A DNA stretch of 64,000 nt. It comes from Streptomyces sp. MMBL 11-1 (GTDB taxonomy: Bacteria > Actinomycetota > Actinomycetes > Streptomycetales > Streptomycetaceae). Positions 31,541-40,565 of the stretch are shown piece by piece. The notes below the pieces were generated by a model, which was given only the letters and a program-made list of their open reading frames with translations, was not told where the DNA came from and did no database searches. The position numbers and the translations under genes are program-made. The stretch is taken from assembly GCF_028622875.1 (NCBI RefSeq), contig NZ_CP117709.1, forward strand, positions 2,418,001-2,482,000. Reading direction: 5' to 3'. Positions within the stretch are counted from its first letter, which is position 1. Every line of letters begins with the position of its first letter.

Positions 31541-34500
31541 ATGACGGAGAAGGATCTGATCGACAGAGGGACGGCCCGCCGGCCCTCCCCCTCCCTCTCC
31601 CCCGCTGTCTCCGTCGCGTCCGCCGCGTCCGCCCCCGCTCCTGACGCCCCCGCTCCTGACGCCTCCGCCCCTGACGCCTCCGCCCCTGACACGTCCGTCG
31701 CGTCCGGCGACAGCGCTTCCGGCACGCCCGGCGCTGCCCCGTCCGCGCGCTCACTCCCCTCCCCCTCCCCCTTCGAGGGTGCGGCCGGAGAGCCGTGGTG
31801 GCTGCCCGGCGTCGTCGGGAGCAGCACCTCCGGCGAACCCGGCTGGGCGGTCTTCGCCCGGGAGGCCGTCGCCGCGGCGCCGGGCGACGTGGTGGTCGCC
31901 GACCGGGCGTACCCCGGACTCAGCGGCTTCGCGCCGGTCGTCGCGCCCTTCGCGGAGGCGGCGGCGCTGCGGCTCCGGGACGCGCTCGCGGAGGACGGCC
32001 CGGCGGTCGACGGCGCGGTGGGCGGCCGGGCGACGGACAGCGCCGTGGGCGGCCGGGCGGCGGCCGGCCCGGCGGCGGACGGCTCCTCGGCCCTCCTCGC
32101 GGACTTCCGGCGGCAGCTGACGCGCCGGCTGTCCCGGATCGCGGCCCGCACTCTCGTCACGGAACTGCACGAGGCCCGGCGGCTGGGCCGGCTGAGCGGC
32201 GAGGGGTCCGAGGAGCGCTTCCGGGACTTCGTACGGCGGACCGCCCGCCGCGACGGTCTCGCCCTGCTCGTCACCGGCTACCCCGTGCTGGCCCGGCTCC
32301 TCGCGACGGCCTGCCTGAACGCGGGGGACGCGTTCGCGGAGATGGCCGCGCGGCTCGCCGCCGACCGGCACCTGCTGGCCCCGTCGGGGGTGCTCGGCGA
32401 CCGTGCCGGTTCACCGGAGCGCGGGCTCGGCGGGAGCGCGGGGCCTGGGGCCCTGGCCGGGGTCGAGGCCGGGGCGGGCGACAGTCATCGCGGGGGCCGC
32501 TCGGTGATGCTGCTGCGGTTCGCCGACGGCGCCCGGCTGGTCTACAAGCCGCGTCCGCTCGCGGCGCACCGGCACTTCAACGCCCTGGCCGAGTGGTTCG
32601 GTTCGCTGCCCGGCGCCCCGGAGCTGCGGGTGCTGCGGGTCCTGGACCGGGGGGACTACGGCTGGGCCGAGTTCGTCGAGGAACGGCCGTGCGCCTCGGT
32701 CGCGGAGACCCGGCTGTTCTACCGGCGCCAGGGTGCGCTGCTGGCCCTGCTGCACACGCTGGACGGTACGGACCTGCACCACGAGAACGTGATCGCCTGC
32801 GGTCCGCACCCGGTCCTGGTCGATGTGGAGACCCTGTTCCACCCACCGCTCGGGCCCGCCCGGTCCACCGATCCGGCCGCCCGGGCCCTGCACGACTCGG
32901 TCCACCGGGTCGGTCTGCTGCCCCAGTTGCTCGTCGGGGACACCACCGCACTCGACATGTCCGCCATCGGCGGGGGCCGGGCCGCGTCGTCGCCGATCGA
33001 GACCGCCGACTGGGCGGACACCGGAACCGACCGCATGCGGCTGGTGCGGCGGGCGGGCCGGTTCACCGAGTCCGCCAACCGGCCCCGGCTGGGCGGAGTG
33101 GCGGCCGATCCCTCCGCGTACACCGAAGCGTTGTGCGGCGGCTTCCGCGCCGGATACACCGCCATCAGCGAGCACCGGGACGACCTCGTGGGCGAAGGGG
33201 GGCTGTTGCGGCTCTTCGCGCGGGACGAGGTGCGCGTGGTGCCGCGCCCGACCTGGACGTACACGACACTGCTGGACGAGTCGACCCACCCCGACCTGAT
33301 GCGGGACGCCACCGAACGGCACCGCGTGCTCTCGTTGCTGCGCACCCCGCTCCTGGGCGTGCCCGCGCTGCCCGGAGTGGAGGACGAGGAGGTGGCGGAG
33401 CTGTGGTGCGGTGACGTGCCGGTGTTCGGCACCCGGCCGGGCGGTACGGAGGTGTGGAGCGGCACCGGCCGTACGGTTCCGGGGCCGGCCCACCACCGGC
33501 CGTCGCCCGACGGGCCCCCGCAGGACCGGACCGCACGTGACCGGAGCGCACTCGACGGGCCCCCGCAGGGCCGGGCCGCCCCCGACCGGGCCGCCGACGG
33601 CGGCGTCGAGCCCACGGGGCTGGCGCGCGTCGAGGCGAAGGTGCGCGCGATGGACACCGTGGACCGCCAGGACCAGGAACGGATCATCCGGACCGCCATG
33701 GTGAGCACCTCGCCCGAGCCGCCGCACCGGGCGGCGCCGGGCGGCCGGTCGCGGAGCGCGGCGACCGCCCCGGAGCCCGAGCAACTGCTCTCCGCCGCAC
33801 GGTCGGTGGGCGACCAGCTCGTCTCCCTCGCCTACCGGCACGAGGGCCGCACCAACTGGATCGGACTCGAACTGCTCGGCGAGCGCTACTGGCGGCTCAC
33901 GTCGATGGCCGCGGACCTCGCGGGCGGTTACACCGGCCCCGCCCTCTTCCTGGCGCAGCTGGCCGCGCTCACCGGCGCCTCCCGGTACGCGGAGGCGGCC
34001 CGCGAGGCGCTCGCCCCGGTCCCGGGGCTGCTGGACGCGCTGCACGGGCGGGCCGACGAGCTCGGGGCCCTGGGCTCCGGAGCCTTCGCGGGCCTCGGCG
34101 GCATCGCGTTCGCGCTGGCCGAGGTGGGCACGCTGCTGGGCGACCGGGAGGTGCTGGACCAGGCCGGTCCGGCCGTCCGGCTGAGCTGCGCGGCGAGCGC
34201 GGCCGAGGACGGGTACGGGGTGCGCGGCGGCGCGGCGGGCGGGCTCGTCTCGCTGCTCGCGGTGCACGGCGCCACCGGCCGCCCGGAGGCTTGGCGTGGC
34301 GCGGAGCGCTGCGCCGAGCGGATCGCCGCCGCCCCGCTCCCCGGGACCGGGGGCTTCGCCGACGGGGCGGCGGGGATCGGCTGGGCGCTGCTCCGCTTCG
34401 CCGGGGCCGGGGGTGACGCCCGCCACCGGATCGCCGGGCTGGAGGCCCTGCGCCGGGCGACGGCCGGAGCGACCCGCCTGACGACCGCCGGAGCGCCGCA

Positions 34501-34987
34501 CGACACGACCGCCGGGGCGCTCCGGCCAACCACCACCGGGGCGGCCGGCCGGACAAGCGCCGGAGCGGCCCGGGGAACGGCCGCCGGGCCGGCCTGGTGC
34601 GACGGGGTCGCCGGGATCGCGCTGGCGATCGCGGACAGCCCCGAGGCGCTGGCGGACCCGGAGCTGTCCGGCTGGCTCGCGGCGCGCTCCGGTGAGCTGG
34701 CGGACATCGGCCCGCTCGCCGACGACAGCCTGTGCCACGGAGAGTCGGGGCTGCTCGAACTCCTCGGCCACAGCGCGCTGCCGGCCGCACGGCCCGCGTG
34801 GATGCGCCGGGCCGGAACGCTGCTGGCCTCGGCGGACCGGGCGGGCCCGCAGTGCGGGACGCCCGGCCGCGTACCGCACCCGGGGCTGCTCACCGGGCTC
34901 TCGGGGATCGGGCACGGGCTGCTGCGGGCCGGGTTCCCCGACCGGATCGGGTCCGCGCTGCTCCTGCGCCCCTCCCGGACACCCTGA
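31541..34987 (+). CDS. lanM: Class II lanthipeptide synthetase LanM
   Basis: 1148-residue bifunctional enzyme that would dehydrate Ser/Thr and cyclise with Cys. The DUF4135 dehydratase half shows VYKPRPLAAHRHF, LDGTDLHHENVIACGPH and VLVDVETLFHP, matching LanM phosphorylation/elimination residues. The LanC-like half starts near residue 750 (GRTNWIGLELLGERYWRL) and has zinc-site motifs WCDGVAGIAL and LCHGESGLLELL. The N-terminus carries Ala/Pro/Asp repeats (APDASAPDASAPD). Low-complexity inserts lie between the halves and before the zinc site (TTAGAPHDTTAGAL region). The ATG at 31541 has GGAGG upstream. A Cys-free peptide follows in the same frame. Confidence 0.88.
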   Translation: MTEKDLIDRGTARRPSPSLSPAVSVASAASAPAPDAPAPDASAPDASAPDTSVASGDSASGTPGAAPSARSLPSPSPFEGAAGEPWWLPGVVGSSTSGEPGWAVFAREAVAAAPGDVVVADRAYPGLSGFAPVVAPFAEAAALRLRDALAEDGPAVDGAVGGRATDSAVGGRAAAGPAADGSSALLADFRRQLTRRLSRIAARTLVTELHEARRLGRLSGEGSEERFRDFVRRTARRDGLALLVTGYPVLARLLATACLNAGDAFAEMAARLAADRHLLAPSGVLGDRAGSPERGLGGSAGPGALAGVEAGAGDSHRGGRSVMLLRFADGARLVYKPRPLAAHRHFNALAEWFGSLPGAPELRVLRVLDRGDYGWAEFVEERPCASVAETRLFYRRQGALLALLHTLDGTDLHHENVIACGPHPVLVDVETLFHPPLGPARSTDPAARALHDSVHRVGLLPQLLVGDTTALDMSAIGGGRAASSPIETADWADTGTDRMRLVRRAGRFTESANRPRLGGVAADPSAYTEALCGGFRAGYTAISEHRDDLVGEGGLLRLFARDEVRVVPRPTWTYTTLLDESTHPDLMRDATERHRVLSLLRTPLLGVPALPGVEDEEVAELWCGDVPVFGTRPGGTEVWSGTGRTVPGPAHHRPSPDGPPQDRTARDRSALDGPPQGRAAPDRAADGGVEPTGLARVEAKVRAMDTVDRQDQERIIRTAMVSTSPEPPHRAAPGGRSRSAATAPEPEQLLSAARSVGDQLVSLAYRHEGRTNWIGLELLGERYWRLTSMAADLAGGYTGPALFLAQLAALTGASRYAEAAREALAPVPGLLDALHGRADELGALGSGAFAGLGGIAFALAEVGTLLGDREVLDQAGPAVRLSCAASAAEDGYGVRGGAAGGLVSLLAVHGATGRPEAWRGAERCAERIAAAPLPGTGGFADGAAGIGWALLRFAGAGGDARHRIAGLEALRRATAGATRLTTAGAPHDTTAGALRPTTTGAAGRTSAGAARGTAAGPAWCDGVAGIALAIADSPEALADPELSGWLAARSGELADIGPLADDSLCHGESGLLELLGHSALPAARPAWMRRAGTLLASADRAGPQCGTPGRVPHPGLLTGLSGIGHGLLRAGFPDRIGSALLLRPSRTP

Positions 34988-35068
34988 CTGAACCACGGGT
35001 TTCAAGGTTTCACGAACGAACATCACCACCACCACCACGACCACGACCACCCAGAGGATGAGGCAGAG

Positions 35069-35266
35069 ATGAAGCAGTACGGCGAATCGGCCCTGCAGGC
35101 GTCCGGCGAGATCGCGCACGAGGGCGCGCCCGAGCACCCGGCCGGGCAGATCTCCTTGGGGTCCACCGGAGGCCTCGGTGCGCGCGGCAGACTTCTCAGC
35201 GCCTCGGAGGGCGAGAGCGGCTACAGCCACGACCTTCCGTGGACCACCATGACCGCACCCTGGTGA
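35069..35266 (+). CDS. Cysteine-free 65-aa peptide, candidate LanM substrate
   Basis: 65-residue peptide beginning MKQYGESALQASGEIAHEGA and ending GYSHDLPWTTMTAPW, with no cysteine at all. A Gly-rich stretch LGSTGGLGARG could be a leader/core boundary. Size, position right after lanM and a good ribosome site (GAGG, 5-nt spacing) make it the best substrate candidate, but without Cys it could only be dehydrated, not given lanthionine rings unless Cys came in trans. The frame is the same as lanM, and the 27 intervening codons include six consecutive His followed by Asp-His-Asp-His. Confidence 0.6.
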   Translation: MKQYGESALQASGEIAHEGAPEHPAGQISLGSTGGLGARGRLLSASEGESGYSHDLPWTTMTAPW

Positions 35267-35345
35267 ACGATTTCGGCCAACTCAGGTGTCATTGAGCCGA
35301 ATTGGCCCGCTGCCGCAGGGGGTGGGGCTCCAGTAGCCTGCGGCC

Positions 35346-38273
35346 ATGCGAGCCACTTCGCCGGTCATCGTCGGGCGGGACGAGGAGATCGGACTCCTGA
35401 GCAGCGCCCTGGACGCCGTACAACGGCGTTCGGGGCGCGCGCTGTTCCTCCTCGGGGAAGCCGGTATCGGCAAGTCCCGGCTGGTGGGCGAGTGCGCCTA
35501 CCGGGCGTACGGGCTCGGCATGCCGGTGCTGCGCGGCCGGGCCACCTCGACCGGGCTCGTCGTCCCCTTCCGTCCGCTCGCGGAGGCCCTGGCCTCCCGG
35601 TTCCGGGCCGCGGGCACCCCGACCGATCCGGAGCTGGCGCCCTACCATCCGGCGCTGGCCCGGCTGGTGCCGGAGTGGCGCAGGGACGGCTCCCCCGGCT
35701 ATCCGGAGACGGTCGTGGAGCTGGCCGAGGCCCTGCTGCGGCTGCTGTCCGTGCTGGGCCGGGAGGCGGGGTGCGCGATCCTGCTGGAGGATCTGCACGA
35801 CTGCGACACGGAGACCGTGGCGGTCGTCGAGTACGTCATCGACAACCTGGCCGATCTGCCCATCCTGTTTCTGGGCACCCTGCGCCCGGAGCCGGGCGCC
35901 GCCCTGGACCTCGTACGTTCCGCCGAGCGCCGGCACACCGCGACGGTGCGGGAGATGGGACCGCTGCGCGACGACCGGGTGCGGGCGCTGACGGGCGCGT
36001 GTCTGGAGGCACGGCCGGAGGAGATACCCGAGGCGGTGCACCGCCGGCTGGCCGAACACGCGGCGGGCAACCCGTACTTGCTGGAGGTACTGCTGGCGGA
36101 CCTGCTGGACACCGGCCGGCTCCGCCGGACGGACGACGGGTGGGAGGCGGCGGAGCAGCCGGGCGGTGCGGTCCCCTCGGACATCGTCCGCAGCTGGGCC
36201 CGCAGGCTGGAGCGGCTGGACGAGCCGGTGCGGGACCTCCTGCTGGCGTCGGCCACCCTGGGCAGCCAGTTCTCGGTGCCCGTGCTCCAGACCGTCACCG
36301 GCTTCGAGGACCGGGCCCTGTTCACCCATCTGCGGTCGGCCGTGGAGGCCGGTGTCATCGCGCCGGACGGCGCGGCCCCCGACCGCTACACCTTCCGGCA
36401 CTCGCTGACCGCCGAGGCCCTGATCTCCTCGCTGGCGCCGGCCGAGCGCGCCTCGCTGGCCCGCCGCGCCGCCGGGGCCATCGAGCACTCCGGGCAGCCG
36501 CTGGACGAGGACGGGCGGCAGCTCGTGGCCTCGCTGCAACTGGCCGCGGGCAACCGGGCGGGGGCGGCCCGCCAGTTCGCGGAGGCCGGAAGACGGATGC
36601 TCGCTTCGGGAGCGCACGGCTCCGCCGTGGTGCTGCTGGAGCGGGCGCACCCGCTGGCCGCCGAGACCGACCGGGCCGCCGTCGCCGAGTCGCTGGCGGT
36701 CGCCCGTGCCGAGGGCGGCGACCTGGACGGCGCGCTGGCGCTGGCGGACGCGCTGCCGCCGGTCCCGGCGCGTTCCGAGGCCGCCGCCCGGCGCGGCCGG
36801 ACCCACATCGAACTCGCCTGGGCGGCCGTCATGGCGGAGCGCCCCGCCGACGCGGCGCTCCAGGTCGAAGCGGCCCGCGTCCTGCTCGGCCCGTCGCCGC
36901 CGCCGGGCCGCCGGGCCGCGCTCGTGGTGGTCGAGGGGCATCTGGCACTGCTTCCCGGGCACGGGCACGGGCACAAGCCCCGGGATCCGGCGGATTCCGA
37001 GCGGACCGTGCGGGAGGCCGCGGAGACCGCCGAGGCGGAGGGGCTGCCCGTGGTGGCCTGCCAGGCCTGGCAGTTACTGGCGCTGCTGCGGCGCGAGGAG
37101 GGCTTCGACGCCGCGGACGCCGCGCTGGAGCGGATGCTGTCGATCTCCACCGAGCACGCCCTGCCGGTCTGGCGGGTGGAGGCGTTGGTGCGGCTCGGGG
37201 CGAACGCCTTCCTGCGGACCGGGGACGCGGCCAGGCTGCTCTCCGCGCGGGCGGCGGCCACCGAGCTGGGCGCCCTGCTGCTGACCCGTACGGTCGACGG
37301 GCTGCTCGCGATGAACGCGGTGATGTGCGCCCGGTGGGAGGAGGCGCAGGAGATCATCGACCGCTCGGCGGAGGCCAGTGCCCGGGTCGGTGACCGGTCC
37401 GCCCACCGCTATCTGCTGCTGGCCGGGGCGACGATGGCCGCGCACCGGGGGCGGCGCCGGGAGATGGACCGGGCGCTGGCGGCGTTCCGGCGGGCCGGTG
37501 GCGAGCAGTCGCTGCTGGTGCCGCTCCGGTCGGGGCTGTGCCGGGCGTTCGGGGCGCTGCTGGAGGAGGACCGGGAGCGGGCGGCGGCGGGGCTGGACGA
37601 GGCGCTGGCCTGGGAGTCGGACCACCCGAGCTATTACTACCTGAGCGGGCGGTACGGGCTGCGCCCGCTGCTGCGGGTGCTGGCGGGCGAGGCGGACCGG
37701 GCGGATCTCGCGGAGGCGCGGGCGGCCCCGGGGGGCGCTCTCGCCTGGAACCGGCAGTTCCTGGAGCTGGCCGACGCGGTGCTGCTGGGCCGGGAGGGGG
37801 ACCCGGCCGGGGCCGCCCGGCTGATGGCGTCCTTCGACGGGGTCTCCACGCCCTTCCCGGTCGCCCGCCACCTGGGGCTGCGGCTGGTCGCGGAGGCGGC
37901 CCTCGCGGACGGGTGGGGTGAGCCGGTGGCGTGGCTGCGGTCCGCCGAGGAGTTCTTCTACGGGGCCGGGGTGCAGGCGGTCGCCTCCGCGTGCCGGGCC
38001 GCGCTGCGGCAGGCCGGGGCCAGTGTGGGCCAGCACCGGGGCGGCTGGGACCGGATCCCGTCGCCGCTGCGGGCCGGCGGGGTGACCCCGCGCGAGTACG
38101 AGGTGTTCGTCCTGCTGCCCGAGCGGCCGGGGAACCAGCAGATCGCCCGGCAGTTGTCCATCTCGCCCCGCACGGTGGAGAAGCACATGGCCAGTCTGCT
38201 GAGCAAGACCGGGCGCGCGGACCGGGCCGCGCTGTGCGAGTTCGCCGCCGAGTGCGCCGTCGAACCGGCCTGA
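35346..38273 (+). CDS. LAL-family LuxR transcriptional regulator (AAA ATPase + HTH)
   Basis: 975-residue large ATP-binding LuxR regulator. Walker A GEAGIGKSRLVGE is near residue 40, Walker B-like CAILLEDLHDCD near 145, followed by a long TPR-like helical middle. The C-terminal LuxR HTH is GVTPREYEVFVLLPERPGNQ then QIARQLSISPRTVEKHM, near residues 910-950. LAL proteins activate natural-product clusters. It sits 79 bases after the Cys-free peptide gene, same strand, suggesting control of the lanM unit, the LanKC unit or both. HTH residue usage is normal; no truncation. Confidence 0.9.
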   Translation: MRATSPVIVGRDEEIGLLSSALDAVQRRSGRALFLLGEAGIGKSRLVGECAYRAYGLGMPVLRGRATSTGLVVPFRPLAEALASRFRAAGTPTDPELAPYHPALARLVPEWRRDGSPGYPETVVELAEALLRLLSVLGREAGCAILLEDLHDCDTETVAVVEYVIDNLADLPILFLGTLRPEPGAALDLVRSAERRHTATVREMGPLRDDRVRALTGACLEARPEEIPEAVHRRLAEHAAGNPYLLEVLLADLLDTGRLRRTDDGWEAAEQPGGAVPSDIVRSWARRLERLDEPVRDLLLASATLGSQFSVPVLQTVTGFEDRALFTHLRSAVEAGVIAPDGAAPDRYTFRHSLTAEALISSLAPAERASLARRAAGAIEHSGQPLDEDGRQLVASLQLAAGNRAGAARQFAEAGRRMLASGAHGSAVVLLERAHPLAAETDRAAVAESLAVARAEGGDLDGALALADALPPVPARSEAAARRGRTHIELAWAAVMAERPADAALQVEAARVLLGPSPPPGRRAALVVVEGHLALLPGHGHGHKPRDPADSERTVREAAETAEAEGLPVVACQAWQLLALLRREEGFDAADAALERMLSISTEHALPVWRVEALVRLGANAFLRTGDAARLLSARAAATELGALLLTRTVDGLLAMNAVMCARWEEAQEIIDRSAEASARVGDRSAHRYLLLAGATMAAHRGRRREMDRALAAFRRAGGEQSLLVPLRSGLCRAFGALLEEDRERAAAGLDEALAWESDHPSYYYLSGRYGLRPLLRVLAGEADRADLAEARAAPGGALAWNRQFLELADAVLLGREGDPAGAARLMASFDGVSTPFPVARHLGLRLVAEAALADGWGEPVAWLRSAEEFFYGAGVQAVASACRAALRQAGASVGQHRGGWDRIPSPLRAGGVTPREYEVFVLLPERPGNQQIARQLSISPRTVEKHMASLLSKTGRADRAALCEFAAECAVEPA

Positions 38274-38558
38274 GGGGCGAGCACGGGGCCCACGCCCCCT
38301 TCCCCGGCCCGGCCACTCCCGGCCCGGCCAAGCACCGCCGGGTGGTCCCGCAGGGTCCCGGACCCGGGCCGCGCGCCGCCCCGGCGGTCCCGCCGTGGGG
38401 GCCGGGGCGGGCAACATGGGGGCGCCGGGCGGTTTCGGTCGGGTCACCGGGCGGAAGATGCGTGCGGGGCCCCGATGCGCGGGGGCCGGGGCGGCAGCAG
38501 GATCGGGACGTCCGCACGGCCCAGCCCGCCGCCCGTCCCTGTTCCCGGAGGCCCGCCG

Positions 38559-40565
38559 ATGACCCGACCTCCCGCCCGTACCGGCTCCGCCGGTGCGGTA
38601 CACGTCTCCCTGCTCGGTCCGCTCACGGCCCGGCTGGACGGCCGTGAGCTGCAGCTCGGTCCGCGAAAGCAGCGACTGGTCCTCGCCACCCTGCTGGCCC
38701 GCCCCAACACCCCCGTGCCGGTGGGTGTGCTGATCGACGCGGTGTGGCCGGACGACCCGCCCCGTACCGCCCGCAAGAACCTCCAGGTCTACGTCAGTGC
38801 CGCCCGCGCCCTCCTGGGGCCGGCCGGGGACGGGACCCGGCACCGGGTGGTGCACGGCTGCGGGGGCTACCTCCTGCGCATCGCCGAGGGCGAGCTGGAC
38901 ACGCTGCGCTTCGGGGCGCTGGCCCGCGCGGGGCGGGCGGCGGCCGGGCGGGGCGACCTGCCGGGCGCCGCCCGGCTGTTGCGTGAGGCGCTGGACCTGT
39001 GGGAGGGGCCGCCGCTGAACGACCTGCGGGACTCCGCCGAGGTCGCCGAGGAGGCCGACCGGCTGGAGGCCCGCTGTCTGACGGTGTTCGAGGACTGGGC
39101 GGAGGCCGAGATCGAGCTGGGCCGGGCCGCTGTCGCGGTGGACGGGCTGCGGGATCTGGTGGAGCGGCATCCGCTGCGGGAGCGGCTCCGGGCCGCCTGG
39201 ATGAACTCCCTGCACCAGTCGGGCCGGCAGGCCGAGGCGCTGGCGGTGTACGACGACTACCGGCAGCTGCTGGCGCGCGAGCTGGGCCTGGAGCCGAGTC
39301 CGGCGATGGCGGGGCTGTACCGCTCGATGCTCGGCCGGGGGCGCGAGGCCCGGCGGCCCGCCGCCGCCCGGGAGACGGTGAGCGCGGTGGCGCTGCCCGC
39401 CTGTACGGGGGCCTTCACCGGCCGCCGCGACGAACTGCGGGACCTTCTCGACGTGCTGGGCGGCGGCGAGGAGCGGGTGGTGGTCGTCTCGGGCCCGGCC
39501 GGGGCGGGCAAGTCGGCGCTGGCGGTCCGGGCGGCGCATCTGCTCGCCGACCGCTTCCCCGACGGCCGCGTCCAGGTCCGGGTGCGCCGGGAGGACGGTA
39601 CGGCGCGCGGCCCGGCGGAGGTCCTGGCGGAGCTGGGGCGGCTGTGCGGGGTGGCGGGCGCCGCCCCTGCGGGGCCGGAGGGCGGGCCGGGGGACGTCCG
39701 GGCGGCGGGGGCCCTCGCGGACGCCTGGCAGGGGTGGCTGGCCCGGCACCGGGCGCTGGTCGTCCTGGACGACGTGCCGGGCGAGGCGGCCGTACGGGGG
39801 CTGCTGCCGCGGTCCGGGCGGTGTTCCGTACTGGTCACCGCACGGGGGCAGTTGGCCGGGCTCGCCCCGGTGCACCGGATCGCGTTGCCCGCGCCGGCGG
39901 ACGGCGAGGCCCTGGAGCTGCTGGGGAAGCTGATCGGGGCCGGGCGGCTGCGGACCGACCCGGGTGCGGCGTTGCGGATCGTCCGGGCCTGCGGGGCGCT
40001 GCCCCTCGCGGTGGAGGTGAGCGGGATGCGGCTGGCGGTGCTGCGGCATCTGCCGCTGGCGGAGTACGCGGCCCGGCTGGAGGACCCGTCGGCCGCACTG
40101 GACGAACTGGTCGCCGGGGACGTCTCCGTACGGGACCGGATCGCGTCCGGCTGGCGGGATCTCGCGGACGGCGAGCGTCGGGTGCTGGGGCGGCTGGCGG
40201 GGCTCTCCGAGGACGGGGGGTTCACCCTGGACCGGGCCACGGCGGCGCTGGGCTGTGGGGAGCGGACGGCGATCCGGGCCGTCGAGTCGCTCATCCACGC
40301 CGGCGCGGTGACCTCGCCCGCCGGGGAGGTCACCGCGCATGCCGCGCTGTACGAGGTGCCGAGGCTGCTCGGCCTGTACGCCCGCGAGCGGGAGGCCCTC
40401 GCGCACGGCGGCGCACCCGCCGGCACCGGCGTACCGGTCACGCCCGCGCACCCCGGCGCACCGGCCCCGGCCCGCGTGCAGGGTCTGCCCCCGGCTCCGG
40501 CCCCGGATCTCATCGGCGTACCTGCCCGCGCGGTGGTGGCGGCCGGTCCGCTCAGCCCAGGGTGA
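38559..40565 (+). CDS. SARP-type regulator with NB-ARC-like ATPase domain (AfsR-like)
   Basis: 668-residue regulator. An N-terminal OmpR-like winged helix (VHVSLLGPLTARLDGRELQL, RKQRLVLATLLARPNTPVPV) is followed by the bacterial transcriptional activator domain with LREALDLWEGPPLNDL and LGLEPSPAMAGLY. An NB-ARC-like NTPase comes next, with Walker A VSGPAGAGKSALA and RALVVLDDVPGEAAV, then a short C-terminal helical part lacking the TPRs of full AfsR. SARPs bind heptameric direct repeats phased at 11 bp. The ATG at 38559 follows GGAGG. Its 3' end overlaps the convergent lanKC gene by 14 bp. Confidence 0.9.
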   Translation: MTRPPARTGSAGAVHVSLLGPLTARLDGRELQLGPRKQRLVLATLLARPNTPVPVGVLIDAVWPDDPPRTARKNLQVYVSAARALLGPAGDGTRHRVVHGCGGYLLRIAEGELDTLRFGALARAGRAAAGRGDLPGAARLLREALDLWEGPPLNDLRDSAEVAEEADRLEARCLTVFEDWAEAEIELGRAAVAVDGLRDLVERHPLRERLRAAWMNSLHQSGRQAEALAVYDDYRQLLARELGLEPSPAMAGLYRSMLGRGREARRPAAARETVSAVALPACTGAFTGRRDELRDLLDVLGGGEERVVVVSGPAGAGKSALAVRAAHLLADRFPDGRVQVRVRREDGTARGPAEVLAELGRLCGVAGAAPAGPEGGPGDVRAAGALADAWQGWLARHRALVVLDDVPGEAAVRGLLPRSGRCSVLVTARGQLAGLAPVHRIALPAPADGEALELLGKLIGAGRLRTDPGAALRIVRACGALPLAVEVSGMRLAVLRHLPLAEYAARLEDPSAALDELVAGDVSVRDRIASGWRDLADGERRVLGRLAGLSEDGGFTLDRATAALGCGERTAIRAVESLIHAGAVTSPAGEVTAHAALYEVPRLLGLYAREREALAHGGAPAGTGVPVTPAHPGAPAPARVQGLPPAPAPDLIGVPARAVVAAGPLSPG

